Assembly (NCBI GenBank): GCA_016934455.1
Contig: JAFGSX010000342.1
Location: 1-43,046 of the forward strand
Origin: Deltaproteobacteria bacterium
GTDB lineage: Bacteria > Myxococcota > JACRCW01 > JAFGSX01
DNA length: 43,046 nt
Reading direction: 5' to 3'
The first letter of the stretch is position 1. Every line of letters begins with the position of its first letter. Below, piece after piece: positions 1 through 8,750 of this stretch. The notes beneath the pieces were generated by a model. The model was given only the letters and a program-made list of their open reading frames with translations. It was not told the origin of the DNA and did not search any database. Made by a program: the position numbers and the translations under genes.

Positions 1-2
1 CC

Positions 3-137
3 GCCTCGATCGACGACGTGCGCACCCTGGCCCACGTCGTGCTGCGCCACCGGGTCATCGTCAACTTCCGCGCCGAGGCGGCCGGCATCGGCAGCGGCGC
101 GGTGGTCGACGCCGTGCTCGGCCAGGTCAAACCGTAG
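3..137 (+). CDS. MoxR-family AAA+ ATPase, C-terminal end only
   Basis: The window opens inside this gene. The 44 residues left read ASIDDVRTLAHVVLRHRVIV and onward to a TAG stop at 135-137. This matches the C-terminal lid region of MoxR AAA+ ATPases, which typically carry a DVRxLAxxVLRHR motif followed by NF and a short helix. MoxR proteins are ATP-dependent chaperones that act with VWA-domain partners. The next two genes are exactly such partners (DUF58 and BatA-like), so the order moxR - DUF58 - VWA supports the call. The Walker motifs lie outside the window and cannot be checked. Confidence 0.8.
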   Translation, partial: ASIDDVRTLAHVVLRHRVIVNFRAEAAGIGSGAVVDAVLGQVKP

Positions 138-153
138 TGCTGGCGGGGTGGGG

Positions 154-180
154 CCCCCGACGGACTCGTTCCGCCGGGGG
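154..180 (+). other. Intergenic hairpin between moxR and the DUF58 gene
   Basis: The arms CCCCCGaCGG (154-163) and CCGcCGGGGG (171-180) pair over nine base pairs with one A/C mismatch and a 7-nt loop. There is no following T-run, so it is not a canonical terminator. It sits between two genes expected to be co-transcribed and could be a processing or attenuation hairpin. The pairing is seen directly; the role is a guess. Confidence 0.35.
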
Positions 181-221
181 AGGGGCCGCCCGACGACCCC
201 TCGGGAAAGGATAGGCCCACC

Positions 222-1160
222 ATGGAGCGCGCAGCGGCGACCCCAGCGAGCGCCCAATCCGATCTGCTGCCGGCCGCGACGGTGATGGCGATCGCCGGCC
301 TGCAGGTGCGCGCCCGCTGCGTGGCCGACGGCGTGCTGGCCGGGCTGCACCGCAGCAAGCGCCAGGGCGAGTCGGCCGAGTTTGCCGAGCACAAGCTCTA
401 CGCGCCGGGCGACGACGTGCGCCGCATCGACTGGAAGGCGTTTGGCCGGCGCGACCGCTACTACGTGCGCCGCTACCAGGAGGAGACCTCGCTCGGCGCG
501 TTTCTCGTCGTCGACACCTCGGGCTCGATGACCTACCCCGAGCAGGGGCGGCACTCCAAATACCAGTATGCGGCGACGCTGGCTGCCTCGCTCGCCTACC
601 TGCTGCTGCGGCAGTCGGACGCCGTCGGCCTGATCACCTTTGCCGCCGCCGCCCGGCGCGCGCTGCCGCTGAGCGGCCGCCAGGCGCAGCTCGACGAGAT
701 GGCGTCGGCCCTGGAGCAAGCGCCGCTCGGCGGCCGCACCGACGCCCAGGCCGCGTTGTCGGCGCTGGGCGAGCTGGTGAGGCGCCACGCGCTGGTGGTG
801 GTGCTCACCGATCTGCTGGGCGCGGTCGACGGCGCCGGCGGCCTCGACCAGCTTTTTGGCAGCCTGGCCGTGCTGCGCGCGCGCGGCGCCGACGTGGCGC
901 TGCTGCAGGTGCTGGACCCGGACGAGATCGAGCTGCCCTTTCCCGGCGTGGTGCGGTTCTTCGACCTGGAGTCGGAGCGCGAGATCCAGGTCGACGCCGG
1001 CGCCATCCGCGACGCCTACCGCGACGAGGTGCGTAGCTTTCTGGCCCGCGTCGAGAACGCCGCAGCGACCGGCGGCATGACCTACCAGTTGGTGCGCACC
1101 GACGAGCCGCCGGTGGCCGCGCTGACTCGGTTCGTCGCCAACCGCGCCCGCTGGAGCTGA
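222..1160 (+). CDS. DUF58 (VWA-like) domain protein
   Basis: A 312-residue protein with the DUF58 hallmark near residues 54-75 (EHKLYAPGDDVRRIDWKAFG), followed by a von Willebrand A-like domain. That domain carries the metal-binding MIDAS sequence D98-T-S-G-S102 inside the string VVDTSGSM. No signal peptide or membrane segment is visible, so it is probably cytoplasmic. DUF58 proteins are encoded with MoxR ATPases and BatA-type VWA proteins, and here it lies between both. The start ATG at 222 has AAGGA about 12 nt upstream. The next gene begins one base after the stop, so translation is probably coupled. Proteins of this kind are thought to serve as MoxR adaptors in protein assembly or stress tolerance; the actual client is unknown. 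Confidence 0.9.
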   Translation: MERAAATPASAQSDLLPAATVMAIAGLQVRARCVADGVLAGLHRSKRQGESAEFAEHKLYAPGDDVRRIDWKAFGRRDRYYVRRYQEETSLGAFLVVDTSGSMTYPEQGRHSKYQYAATLAASLAYLLLRQSDAVGLITFAAAARRALPLSGRQAQLDEMASALEQAPLGGRTDAQAALSALGELVRRHALVVVLTDLLGAVDGAGGLDQLFGSLAVLRARGADVALLQVLDPDEIELPFPGVVRFFDLESEREIQVDAGAIRDAYRDEVRSFLARVENAAATGGMTYQLVRTDEPPVAALTRFVANRARWS

Positions 1161-1161
1161 C

Positions 1162-3282
1162 GTGAGGCTGGCCTTTGCACACGCCGCCCTGCTCGGCGCG
1201 CTGGCGCTGATCGCGGTGCCGTTGCTGATCCACCTGATCTCGCGCCGCCTGGCGCGGCCGCTGAGATTTGCCGCGCTCGAGTTCGTGCTGCTCTCGACCC
1301 GGCGCCGGGCGCGCCGGGTTCAGTTGCGGCAGTTGCTGCTGCTGCTGCTGCGGATGGCGCTGATCGCGGCGCTGGCGCTGGCGGTGGCCGGCCCGCAGCT
1401 AGTGGCGCGCGACGCCCCGCCGGCGGCCGCAGCACCGGCGCAGGTGACCTTTTGCCTCGACGGATCGGCCTCGATGCAGGCCCGGCCCGACGGCGCGACG
1501 ACGCTGTTCGAGCAGGCGCGCGATCGCATCGAGGCCCGCCTGCGCGAGCTGGAGCCGACGGTGCAGGTGGCGCTCTACCTGGCGGCGGCCGAGGTCCGGC
1601 CGCTGGTCGAGCCGGCCACGCTGGACCGCGGCGCCGTCCTGCGCGCGCTGGCGGCAGCGCGGCCCTCGCTGGAGACCAGCGATCTCGGGCAGTGCCTGGC
1701 CCGCGCCGGCGGCGCCGGTCCGGGTGGAGAGGATGCCGGCCGCCGGGTCGTGGTCGCGGTGACCGACGGCGCCGCGCACGCCTGGCCGGCGGTGGCGGCG
1801 GCGGGCGCAGCGGGCGAGCTCGAGCTGGTGCGGGTCCCGTCGGCCGCGGCGCCGCAGCTCGACAACCGCGCCCTGTTCGATCTCTCGGTGCAGCCGAGCG
1901 GCGAGGCCGCGGCGCAGTCTTACGACGTGGCCTTTGCCATGCGCCGCTACGGCGGCGCTGTCGCGGCGGGCGAGAGCCGGGCCGAGGTGACGCTGCGCGT
2001 CGACCAGCGCCCGGTCTCGCGGGTGACCGCCCTGCTGGCGCCGGACGCCGCGGTGCACAAGCGCTTCATGCAGGTGCCGATCGGCCAGCCGCCGGGCAGC
2101 AAGGTGACCATCGCGGTGGGGAGCGACGGCGACGACTTCGCGCTCGACGACCAGGTGCTGGCGCCGCTCGAGCTGCCGCGCGCCGTGCGCGCCCTGGTGG
2201 TCGACGGCGACCCGCAGACCGTGCGCTATCGCGACGAGGTGTTCTATCTCGAGCGCGCGCTCGAGGCCGGGGCGCCGGGCGGCAGCGCGCTGCAGAGCAA
2301 GGTGGTGCTGGCCGAGAGCGTCACGGCGCAGGAGGTGCGGGACGCCGACGTGGTGATCCTGGCCAACGTCGAGTCGCTCGCCGCCGAGATCGCGCGCACT
2401 CTCGTCGAGCGCGTCCAGGCCGGCGCCGGATTGCTGATCACGGCCGGCGACAAGATCGATCCCGAGTTCTACGCCGGCGCGCTGGCCGACGTGCTGCCGG
2501 CGCCGATCCGCGGCGCCAAGAGCATGGTGCCGCTGCACGACCCGGCCGCGCGCGAGGAGCTGGCGCTCGAGGTGACCGCGATCGACCACCCGCTCTTCGC
2601 CTCGCTGGGCCCGAGCGAGGGCCACGGGCTGGCGCGCGTGCGCAGCCACACCGTGCTGCTGGTCGATCCGGGCGCGCGCGGCGAGCGGATCGATCTGGCG
2701 CGCTTTGGCAACGGCGCGCCCGCGCTGATCGAGCGCCGGGTCGAGGCCGGCCGGGTGCTGCTGCTGTGCACCAGCATCGACCGCGACTGGAGCGACCTGG
2801 CGATCCGGCCCGGCTTCGTGCCGCTGGTGCAGCAGACCGTGCGCTACCTGGCCGATGCGCTCGACGTGCCGCGGCCGCGGCAGCACCTTGTCGGCGCCAG
2901 GGTCGTCCTGTCCGCGCCGCGCGGCGGCCGCCAGGTCGTCGTCACCAAGCCCTCCGCGGCCGAGGTCGCGCTGCCAGTACAGGACGAGGCGCCGGTCGAG
3001 TTCACCGGCACCGACGAGCTCGGCCTGTACCAGGTGGCGGTCGATCTGGGCGCGGGAGCCGCCCGCGAGCTGGCTGGCCAGCGCTTTGCGGTGGCCATCG
3101 ACCCGCGCGAGTCGGACACCGCGCTGATCGACCGCGAGCTGCTGGCCGGGCGCCTGCCGGCCGGGGTCGCGCTGACCGCGTCCGAGAGCGGCCCGCGCCG
3201 CGAGCGGCCGCTGTGGGGGTGGGCGCTGATCGCGCTGGCGTTGCTGTTCGCGCTGGAGGCGGTGGTGACGTGGCGGGGCTGA
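1162..3282 (+). CDS. BatA-type membrane protein with VWA domain
   Basis: A 706-residue protein starting with GTG at 1162, one base after the DUF58 stop. The N-terminus (residues 1-80) has the BatA layout: a first hydrophobic helix ending LLIHLISRR, the motif RPLRFAALEFVLLSTRRR, then a second helix rich in Leu and Ala. A VWA-like segment follows with the partial MIDAS string CLDGSASM. A long periplasmic or cytoplasmic region comes next, and a last membrane helix (WGWALIALALLFALEAVV) lies near residue 685. The family is known from the aerotolerance (Bat) operon and from myxobacterial moxR operons. Together with the two upstream genes it forms a moxR-DUF58-BatA unit at the inner membrane. The substrate is not deducible. 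Confidence 0.88.
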   Translation: MRLAFAHAALLGALALIAVPLLIHLISRRLARPLRFAALEFVLLSTRRRARRVQLRQLLLLLLRMALIAALALAVAGPQLVARDAPPAAAAPAQVTFCLDGSASMQARPDGATTLFEQARDRIEARLRELEPTVQVALYLAAAEVRPLVEPATLDRGAVLRALAAARPSLETSDLGQCLARAGGAGPGGEDAGRRVVVAVTDGAAHAWPAVAAAGAAGELELVRVPSAAAPQLDNRALFDLSVQPSGEAAAQSYDVAFAMRRYGGAVAAGESRAEVTLRVDQRPVSRVTALLAPDAAVHKRFMQVPIGQPPGSKVTIAVGSDGDDFALDDQVLAPLELPRAVRALVVDGDPQTVRYRDEVFYLERALEAGAPGGSALQSKVVLAESVTAQEVRDADVVILANVESLAAEIARTLVERVQAGAGLLITAGDKIDPEFYAGALADVLPAPIRGAKSMVPLHDPAAREELALEVTAIDHPLFASLGPSEGHGLARVRSHTVLLVDPGARGERIDLARFGNGAPALIERRVEAGRVLLLCTSIDRDWSDLAIRPGFVPLVQQTVRYLADALDVPRPRQHLVGARVVLSAPRGGRQVVVTKPSAAEVALPVQDEAPVEFTGTDELGLYQVAVDLGAGAARELAGQRFAVAIDPRESDTALIDRELLAGRLPAGVALTASESGPRRERPLWGWALIALALLFALEAVVTWRG

Positions 3283-3334
3283 GGGCAGCGCCGGTCGCGT
3301 TGACGGCGCGCGGGCGGTCGTTCAGACTCGGGCT

Positions 3335-6010
3335 GTGGGGCGATGCAGTGCACTGCCTGCCGCGATGACCCTTGTTCTCTCGATCCCGGCCTGCCGGTCA
3401 GGATTCGAGGTGGCGCCGCAACCCTGCGCGGCGGTGCATTGCTCGGGCCACGGCGTCTGCGCGCTGCTCGATGCCGCTCCGACCTGCGTCTGCGATCACG
3501 GCTTTCACTCCACGGGCCTCGATTGTGTCGCGGATGCGGCCCCATGTGAGCTGGTCACCTGCAGCGGCCGGGGTATCTGCGGCCTGCTCGATGGTCAGGG
3601 CTATTGCCTGTGCGACCCCGGCTTTCACAACCGCGACGCGACCTCGTGCATCGCCGATCCCTGGCCCTGCGCCGGAGTCGACTGCGATGGCGCCGGGGTG
3701 TGCGGATTGACCCTGGGCGGCCAGCCGCTGTGCGCCTGCGATCCCGGATATGGAAACGCCGGGCCCACCCGCTGCCGCGTCTCCATCACCCCCCTCGCGT
3801 TTGGCCCGACGACGCCAGCGGACGGCGCCGCGGTGCCGCGCCAGGTGACCCTGGCCGGTAGCTGCACCGCCGATCAGCAGCTCGCCGTGTCCGGAGACCT
3901 GCTCACCGCCCAGCAGCCGACGTGCACTGCGCTCGACAGCTTCACCAGCGCGGTCGTGCTCGCGGCACCCGACGGCAGCAAGTGGGTGCAGGTGGCGCAG
4001 CAGGTGCCGGGCTATGCATCGGAGACGATCCGGCGCCGCTTTGTCCTGGACACCTCCCCGCCCGCGCTGGCCTTCTGCTGCACCACGCCGGCAGCCGGGG
4101 CCACGCTGACCACGCGCCACATCTCGCTCGAGGGCAGCTGCGAGACCGGCCTCGATGTGCAGGTGACCGGGGATCTGGCGACGGCACCGATCGCGAGCTG
4201 TGTCGCGGGGACATTTCTGCAGCCGACCGAGCTGGCGCCTGGCGACGGGCCGAAGTCGTTTTCCGTCCAGCAGACCGACGCCGCGGGCAACCTGGGGCAG
4301 ACCGCCCGGACCGTCCAGCTACGGCTCGCGGCGGTCGCGCTGGATCTGGCCGGGCCGGCCATCGCAGCGGCGGAAAGCTGCGAAAAGTACACGGTGACCA
4401 CGCGCGACGAAGACCGCACACTCAGGGCCGTCGATGCCGACGTCGCCATCGTGCTCGGTGGCGAGGGCCACGGCAGTTTCTACAGCGACAGTCTGTGCGC
4501 GGTCGGCCCGATCACCAGCAGTGCGCTCGCGGTCGGCCAGGACACGGTCGAGCTGTTCTTCAGGGATCGCATCGCCGAGCGCATCCGGTTGACGGCGACA
4601 GCCAACGGCTATGCAGCGGCTGCCCTCGACGTGACCGTACAGCCCAGAGTTGGGCTCACCCAGCCAGGTGGAGCCGGGGCCGGCGTGCTCGAGTATCGCG
4701 CGGCCGGCCGCACCTTTGATTTCAGATTTCAGGCCACGGGCTTGACGGCGGGCGCCGGCTACACGCTGATCTACTTTCCCGAGCACGCGGCGGCGCCCAC
4801 CTCCGGTGACCATCTGATCTGCCTGGCGGACACCAGCGCCGATGACGCGGGTGCGCTGATCCTCGACGACGGCAGCGGCGGACTCCGGTCGGTCGAGACC
4901 CACAGCGACCTGCCTGCGGGCTACGACGACCGCTTTTTCCTGCGCAGCGGCGCGCACATCAGGCTGGTGCTCGCCAGCGACGTGGACTGTCTCGGCGATA
5001 GCACCACGCCGTCGCACATGCTGGCAGCGCGCGAGTCAGAGTATTTGCTCGACGACGTGGCGATCGCATTCGACGATACCGAGGTCACCCATCTCGTGAA
5101 AAAGGACGCCGCCTGGACCCCGCTGCCGGGCAGCTACTATGGCGAGGTTCACTTCGAGCCGGCGGCCTCGACCTTTTCGTTCTCGGCGCAGTTCCGCGCG
5201 CTGGATGCCGCCACCGCCTACACGTTGATCTACTACCACGACCCGTGGCCGGGCAGACAGCTCAGGTGCCTGGGCACTGGCAGCTCGGACCCGAGCGGTG
5301 CGCTCACCATCGCGAACACCATCGAGCTCGATTCGGGCCTGCCGAGCCTGACCGACCCCAACTACAGCTACGCCAAGATCTGGCTCATGCGGTCGACCGA
5401 CGTCGATTGTCTGGCGCCGCAGGTGCTGACGCTCAATGTCGCGACCACCGTCTTCGACTACGGCGACGGGCTCCGGTACGACGATACCGACCATCCGCGC
5501 TCCGACATCGCCGGCATCGAGGGCAGTTTCCTGGCACCGGTGGCGTGCAAATGGAGCTCGACCGCGTTTCAGAATGCCGCCTTTGCACCGCGCGACGGCA
5601 GCGCGGTCGTCTGGTTCACGGCCAAGCCGGCGACGACTACCGGCCGCGTGATCTACGGCCTGGCGTCGGGGCGCGCCGACCTGGAGGCGGCCGTTGCGGC
5701 CAGCGTGGTGTTCGATGCCGACGGGAAGCTGCGCGCCTGGCACGGTGGCAACGCCGTCTACCAGGCCGACAGCGCGGTCGGCTACAGCGTGGGGTCGCGG
5801 GCGGTCTATCGCATCCGCCTCGACGTCGACGTGCCCAGCCACAGCTACGGTGTCGCTGTCCTCTCTGGCGAGGACGGCCGCGACTGGGTGACCCTGGCGA
5901 CGGCATATCCTTTTCGCACCGAGCAAGCCGCAGTCGGTGCGCTCGATGCGCTGGTCTTCTTCTCACCGACCGGCGATGCACACCTGGTCTGCGGTGCGAG
6001 CGTGGAGTGA
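3335..6010 (+). CDS. EGF-like repeat lipoprotein, 891 aa
   Basis: The GTG start at 3335 gives a short signal ending SIPAC, a plausible lipobox with Cys20. An ATG ten codons later would leave too short a signal. Three EGF-like modules follow up to about residue 150, each with the pattern PC-x3-C-x-G-x-G-x-C-x9-C-x-CDxGF/Y. Next come Ig-like beta segments. Two similar units share TLIYF/YxP and end VxxxVDCL, around residues 450-560 and 590-700. The final part resembles a LamG/concanavalin-type beta sandwich (WSSTAFQNAAFAPRDGSAV). It is probably an outer-surface lipoprotein that binds or adheres; no catalytic motif was seen. It lies close behind the BatA gene, but a functional link is not implied. 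The next gene, five bases on, is a short relative. Confidence 0.8.
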   Translation: MGRCSALPAAMTLVLSIPACRSGFEVAPQPCAAVHCSGHGVCALLDAAPTCVCDHGFHSTGLDCVADAAPCELVTCSGRGICGLLDGQGYCLCDPGFHNRDATSCIADPWPCAGVDCDGAGVCGLTLGGQPLCACDPGYGNAGPTRCRVSITPLAFGPTTPADGAAVPRQVTLAGSCTADQQLAVSGDLLTAQQPTCTALDSFTSAVVLAAPDGSKWVQVAQQVPGYASETIRRRFVLDTSPPALAFCCTTPAAGATLTTRHISLEGSCETGLDVQVTGDLATAPIASCVAGTFLQPTELAPGDGPKSFSVQQTDAAGNLGQTARTVQLRLAAVALDLAGPAIAAAESCEKYTVTTRDEDRTLRAVDADVAIVLGGEGHGSFYSDSLCAVGPITSSALAVGQDTVELFFRDRIAERIRLTATANGYAAAALDVTVQPRVGLTQPGGAGAGVLEYRAAGRTFDFRFQATGLTAGAGYTLIYFPEHAAAPTSGDHLICLADTSADDAGALILDDGSGGLRSVETHSDLPAGYDDRFFLRSGAHIRLVLASDVDCLGDSTTPSHMLAARESEYLLDDVAIAFDDTEVTHLVKKDAAWTPLPGSYYGEVHFEPAASTFSFSAQFRALDAATAYTLIYYHDPWPGRQLRCLGTGSSDPSGALTIANTIELDSGLPSLTDPNYSYAKIWLMRSTDVDCLAPQVLTLNVATTVFDYGDGLRYDDTDHPRSDIAGIEGSFLAPVACKWSSTAFQNAAFAPRDGSAVVWFTAKPATTTGRVIYGLASGRADLEAAVAASVVFDADGKLRAWHGGNAVYQADSAVGYSVGSRAVYRIRLDVDVPSHSYGVAVLSGEDGRDWVTLATAYPFRTEQAAVGALDALVFFSPTGDAHLVCGASVE

Positions 6011-6015
6011 ACGCG

Positions 6016-6459
6016 ATGCGACGAGCTGCGTTCGTCTTCGTTCTCGCCGCGACCGCGAGCTGTCGCGCCGGCTACCAGTCGCCGAGCCACCCCTGCTCGG
6101 GTGTCACCTGTTCCGATCGCGGACGCTGCGCGCAGCGCGGCGATGCGGCGCTCTGCATCTGCGATCCGGGCTTCGCGGCGCAGGGCCTCGACTGCGTCAC
6201 GGTGGCCGATCCTTGCTCTGGCACCGACTGCTCGGGTCACGGCCGCTGCGGCATCTTCGACGATGCCGCGCGCTGCCTGTGCGATGACGGCTATGCCGAG
6301 CTCGACGGCGGTGGCTGCGGCCCTGTCGTCTCGCCCTGCGCGGGTGCGGCCTGCGATGGACACGGCACCTGCATCGTGACGGCAGATGGACAACCGCGCT
6401 GTGCGTGCGATCTTGGCTACCGCAATGCCGGGCCGATGAGCTGCCAACCTGATCCGTGA
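6016..6459 (+). CDS. Small EGF-like lipoprotein, short paralogue of the preceding gene
   Basis: A 147-residue protein with the signal MRRAAFVFVLAATASC, where Cys16 is the likely lipidation site. It is followed by three EGF-like modules of the same pattern as the upstream 891-aa protein; compare CRAGYQSPSHPCSGVTC here with CRSGFEVAPQPCAAVHC there. The protein stops right after the third module (YRNAGPMSCQPDP), so it corresponds to only the first sixth of its neighbour. It starts five bases after the neighbour's stop and is likely co-transcribed. It could be a full small surface protein or the remnant of a duplicated large gene; the frame is intact, and only 36 bases separate it from the convergent gene. 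Confidence 0.75.
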   Translation: MRRAAFVFVLAATASCRAGYQSPSHPCSGVTCSDRGRCAQRGDAALCICDPGFAAQGLDCVTVADPCSGTDCSGHGRCGIFDDAARCLCDDGYAELDGGGCGPVVSPCAGAACDGHGTCIVTADGQPRCACDLGYRNAGPMSCQPDP

Positions 6460-6495
6460 TCGGCGCCCGGCGTCGCGCGCACGGTCGCCGAGCCC

Positions 6496-8397
6496 CTAGG
6501 CACGGCGGCGCCGCCACCCGAGCGCCAGCCCGAGCAGCGCCAGCGCCAGCAGATCCGCCCCGGCCGCGCTGCCGGCGCAGCCGCAGCCGAGCGCGCCCTG
6601 CTCCCCGCCGGCCTCGAGATCCACGATCTCGAGTAGCCCGTCGGCGCTGGTCTCGATGCCGGGCTCGTTGGCCACCCGGATCGCGACCGGGCCGACCGGG
6701 GCGTCCGGATCGACGTCGACCACCAGCCTCACCTGCTCGCCGTCGAGCACCTCGAACCCCGTCACGCGCACGCGGGGGTCGAGGAACTCGACGCCGAAGC
6801 GATCGCTGGCCACGAACTCCGCGCCGTGCAACGTGAAGACCATGCCGCTGGCACCGAGCTCGGCGACGTTGGGATCGATGCGGTCGAGGATCGGCGCCGA
6901 CGGCAGCTCGCGGATGCTGTAGCTGTAGCTGGTAGACGTCCAGCGCCGGCGGTTGGGGTCGTAGTCCGCGCTGCCCAGGTTGGCGACCACCAGCACCGCG
7001 CTGCCGTGGCCGATCGGATCCAGCGTGGCGCCGCCCTGCCAGGTCTCGGGGTCGAGCTCGATGGTATGGGTGAGGCTCGGCTCGCTGCCGCCGAACAGCA
7101 CCACCCGCACCTCCCAGCGCGTGGTCGACTCGCCGTCGAACTCGAAGCGCAGCGGCCGGTCGCCCAGGTTGTCGAGCTGCACGAAGTTGGCGCCATACTG
7201 GTTGGGCGCCTCGCCGTACGGCGGTTGCGCCTGCTCGATCGGGAGATCGCGCAGCGTGTAGCGGTTGGTCACGGTCGGCTCGCCACCCCACAGGCGGCGG
7301 GCGTTGGGGATGTGATAGATGTCGGCGTTGTCGCCGACGAAGAAGCGCGCCTCGCTGAAGTCGGCGTGGATCGCCTCCATCCCGGCCGGGCCGCCGCGCT
7401 GCGCCACCACCTGCGCGATGGCGTCGTAGTAATGGGGCACGTTGTCGTAAGCCGCCCAGGACTGGCGGCACGCCTCCCAGACCTTGCGCATGAACACTGG
7501 CCCGTCGCTGGTCGCGTACGCGCCCACCAGATACAGCGGCAGCAGCACGCCGCCGTACTCGTAGGCGTCGCTGTGGTACTCGTCCATGTAGTCGAGCGCG
7601 CGCCACGGCTGCTGCTGGAAGTAGGGCAGATAGGCGACGGTCTCCCAGAACGCGTCGGGGTAGACCGTGCTCATGATGTAGGTCGCCGTGTTCTCCCAAA
7701 AAGTCGTGATCTCGGCGCAGTCCATGGTGGCCTGCATGGCGTGGTTGAGCTCGTGCGCCATGGTCGACCCGATGTAGTCGCTGGGGTTGCTGTCGTCGAA
7801 GACGACGTAGCTGAAACAGGCGGTCCAATGCGAGCTCGTGTCGTAGTCATAGGGAGCGGTGTAGGCGCCGCCGCCCATGCCGGTCGGCTCGATGCGAACG
7901 CGGTAGCGCTCGGCGCCGCTCTCGATGGTCGGCACCGCAAAACCGTAGTCCTCGGTCTCCACCTGCCACGAGTGCTCGGACGCGGTCAGCACCTGCTGGG
8001 CAAACGCCTGCGAGGTCGAGCTCCGGTACGAGACCCGGATCGGGTAGAGCGCCGAGTCGAGCGTGAGCGGCAGGTCAGCGGGCGGCAGCAGCAGTTGCCG
8101 CACCTGCTCGCCCTCCTCCGGCAGCTTGCCAGCCCACTGCCAGGCCTCGACCAGCACGCTCGTCATGGCCTCGCGCGCCCTGGGCGTGGCGCGCGCGCCC
8201 ACCATCTGCTGCAGCTCGGCCGGCAGCAGTTGCGGGCTCTTGATGGCGGCCACCCGCCACAGGTGGCGCGTGGCCAGGTCGATCTCGCCGCTCCCGAATC
8301 GCTGGTCGATGACATCGAAGACCGTGGGCTCGGCCTTGATCGTGGGCGGCTGAATGGCCGCGAGCTGCGTCAGCAGGGCAAGTGCCGTCAACATCAT
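6496..8397 (-). CDS. Secreted zinc metalloprotease with MYXO-CTERM-like tail
   Basis: A 633-residue protein with ATG at 8397 and a good ribosome site (CAGGAGAG, 8401-8408 complement). The N-terminus (MMLTALALLTQLAAIQ) is a signal peptide. The zinc site is H215-E-L-N-H219, and Glu235 in FWENTATY, 16 residues on, fits the third ligand of a gluzincin-type site. A beta-rich half follows, including an IPT/Ig-like stretch (PILDRIDPNVAELGASGMVF). The last 30 residues have Cys-Gly-Cys, a hydrophobic helix and RRRR, as in MYXO-CTERM sorting tails, so the product is probably exported and anchored or released at the outer surface. It is transcribed convergently with the EGF lipoprotein and divergently from the first TPR gene. 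The exact peptidase family was not established. Confidence 0.82.
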   Translation of the reverse strand: MMLTALALLTQLAAIQPPTIKAEPTVFDVIDQRFGSGEIDLATRHLWRVAAIKSPQLLPAELQQMVGARATPRAREAMTSVLVEAWQWAGKLPEEGEQVRQLLLPPADLPLTLDSALYPIRVSYRSSTSQAFAQQVLTASEHSWQVETEDYGFAVPTIESGAERYRVRIEPTGMGGGAYTAPYDYDTSSHWTACFSYVVFDDSNPSDYIGSTMAHELNHAMQATMDCAEITTFWENTATYIMSTVYPDAFWETVAYLPYFQQQPWRALDYMDEYHSDAYEYGGVLLPLYLVGAYATSDGPVFMRKVWEACRQSWAAYDNVPHYYDAIAQVVAQRGGPAGMEAIHADFSEARFFVGDNADIYHIPNARRLWGGEPTVTNRYTLRDLPIEQAQPPYGEAPNQYGANFVQLDNLGDRPLRFEFDGESTTRWEVRVVLFGGSEPSLTHTIELDPETWQGGATLDPIGHGSAVLVVANLGSADYDPNRRRWTSTSYSYSIRELPSAPILDRIDPNVAELGASGMVFTLHGAEFVASDRFGVEFLDPRVRVTGFEVLDGEQVRLVVDVDPDAPVGPVAIRVANEPGIETSADGLLEIVDLEAGGEQGALGCGCAGSAAGADLLALALLGLALGWRRRRA

Positions 8398-8538
8398 CGC
8401 GCTCTCCTGTTCTTGCGGGCGCTGCTGCCGCTGCTGCAGCTCCGCTCTCCGATCCCGGCCCCTGGCGCATCGCAGCCAGGCGCGGCCGGGTGCTGCACGA
8501 TCCGAGCCATTGGGTCATCAGTAATGACCGACCAGAAT

Positions 8539-8644
8539 CCAAATGATTTCACTGCCCGGCAACCAACCAAAAATTCTCGTTGCTCGAACATCGAAATTTC
8601 GCGCCAAAAAGCTGAAATCAGCCACTTGATAATGGATCATTTGG
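8539..8644. repeat. Inverted pair of CCAAATGAT sites
   Basis: CCAAATGATTTCA lies on the + strand from 8539 and CCAAATGATCCA lies on the - strand ending at 8644. Arms of 9 bp are separated by 88 bp. The same core, again as one TTTCA and one TCCA version, recurs in the 36 kb intergenic region. An AT-rich 8-mer repeated like this in such GC-rich DNA could be an operator pair. The sequence match is observed; the function is inferred. Confidence 0.45.
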
Positions 8645-8698
8645 CCCACTTGCGCCGCGTTATCGCTGCGTCCTCCGGGCAGCGCGCACCGGTACGCG

Positions 8699-8728
8699 TT
8701 GCTGCCGGCGACCGGCCGTTGCTAGACT
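8699..8728 (+). promoter_or_regulatory. Promoter candidate for the first TPR gene
   Basis: TTGCTG (8699-8704), an 18-base spacer and TAGACT (8723-8728). A start of transcription near 8735 would leave GAGGTGG (8738-8744) as a ribosome site ahead of ATG 8751. The two paralogous genes have the same arrangement (TTGC.., 18 bases, TANANT), which raises confidence above a single match. Confidence 0.45.
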
Positions 8729-8750
8729 GGCCAGATCGAGGTGGGTGCCG

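Larger units (their letters stand above)
8398..8750. promoter_or_regulatory. Divergent intergenic region with an AT-rich core
   Basis: This 353-base region separates the metalloprotease (-) from the first TPR gene (+). About 8515-8645 is much more AT-rich than the rest of the window. It contains the inverted repeat GGTCAT-n5-ATGACC (8513-8529) and two copies of CCAAATGAT in inverted orientation (8539-8547 and 8636-8644). The rightward promoter candidate is listed separately. No tRNA, clear RNA gene or supported small ORF was found here. Confidence 0.5.

Noticed and set aside
1399-2886. 495-codon - strand frame inside the BatA-like gene
   Set aside because: Shadow frame; the + strand product has BatA and VWA features and is coupled to the DUF58 gene.
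8398-8750. Sigma-54 site in the divergent region that shares CAAATGAT with the 36 kb region
   Set aside because: No GG-N10-GC arrangement with TTGC at the right spacing on either strand.
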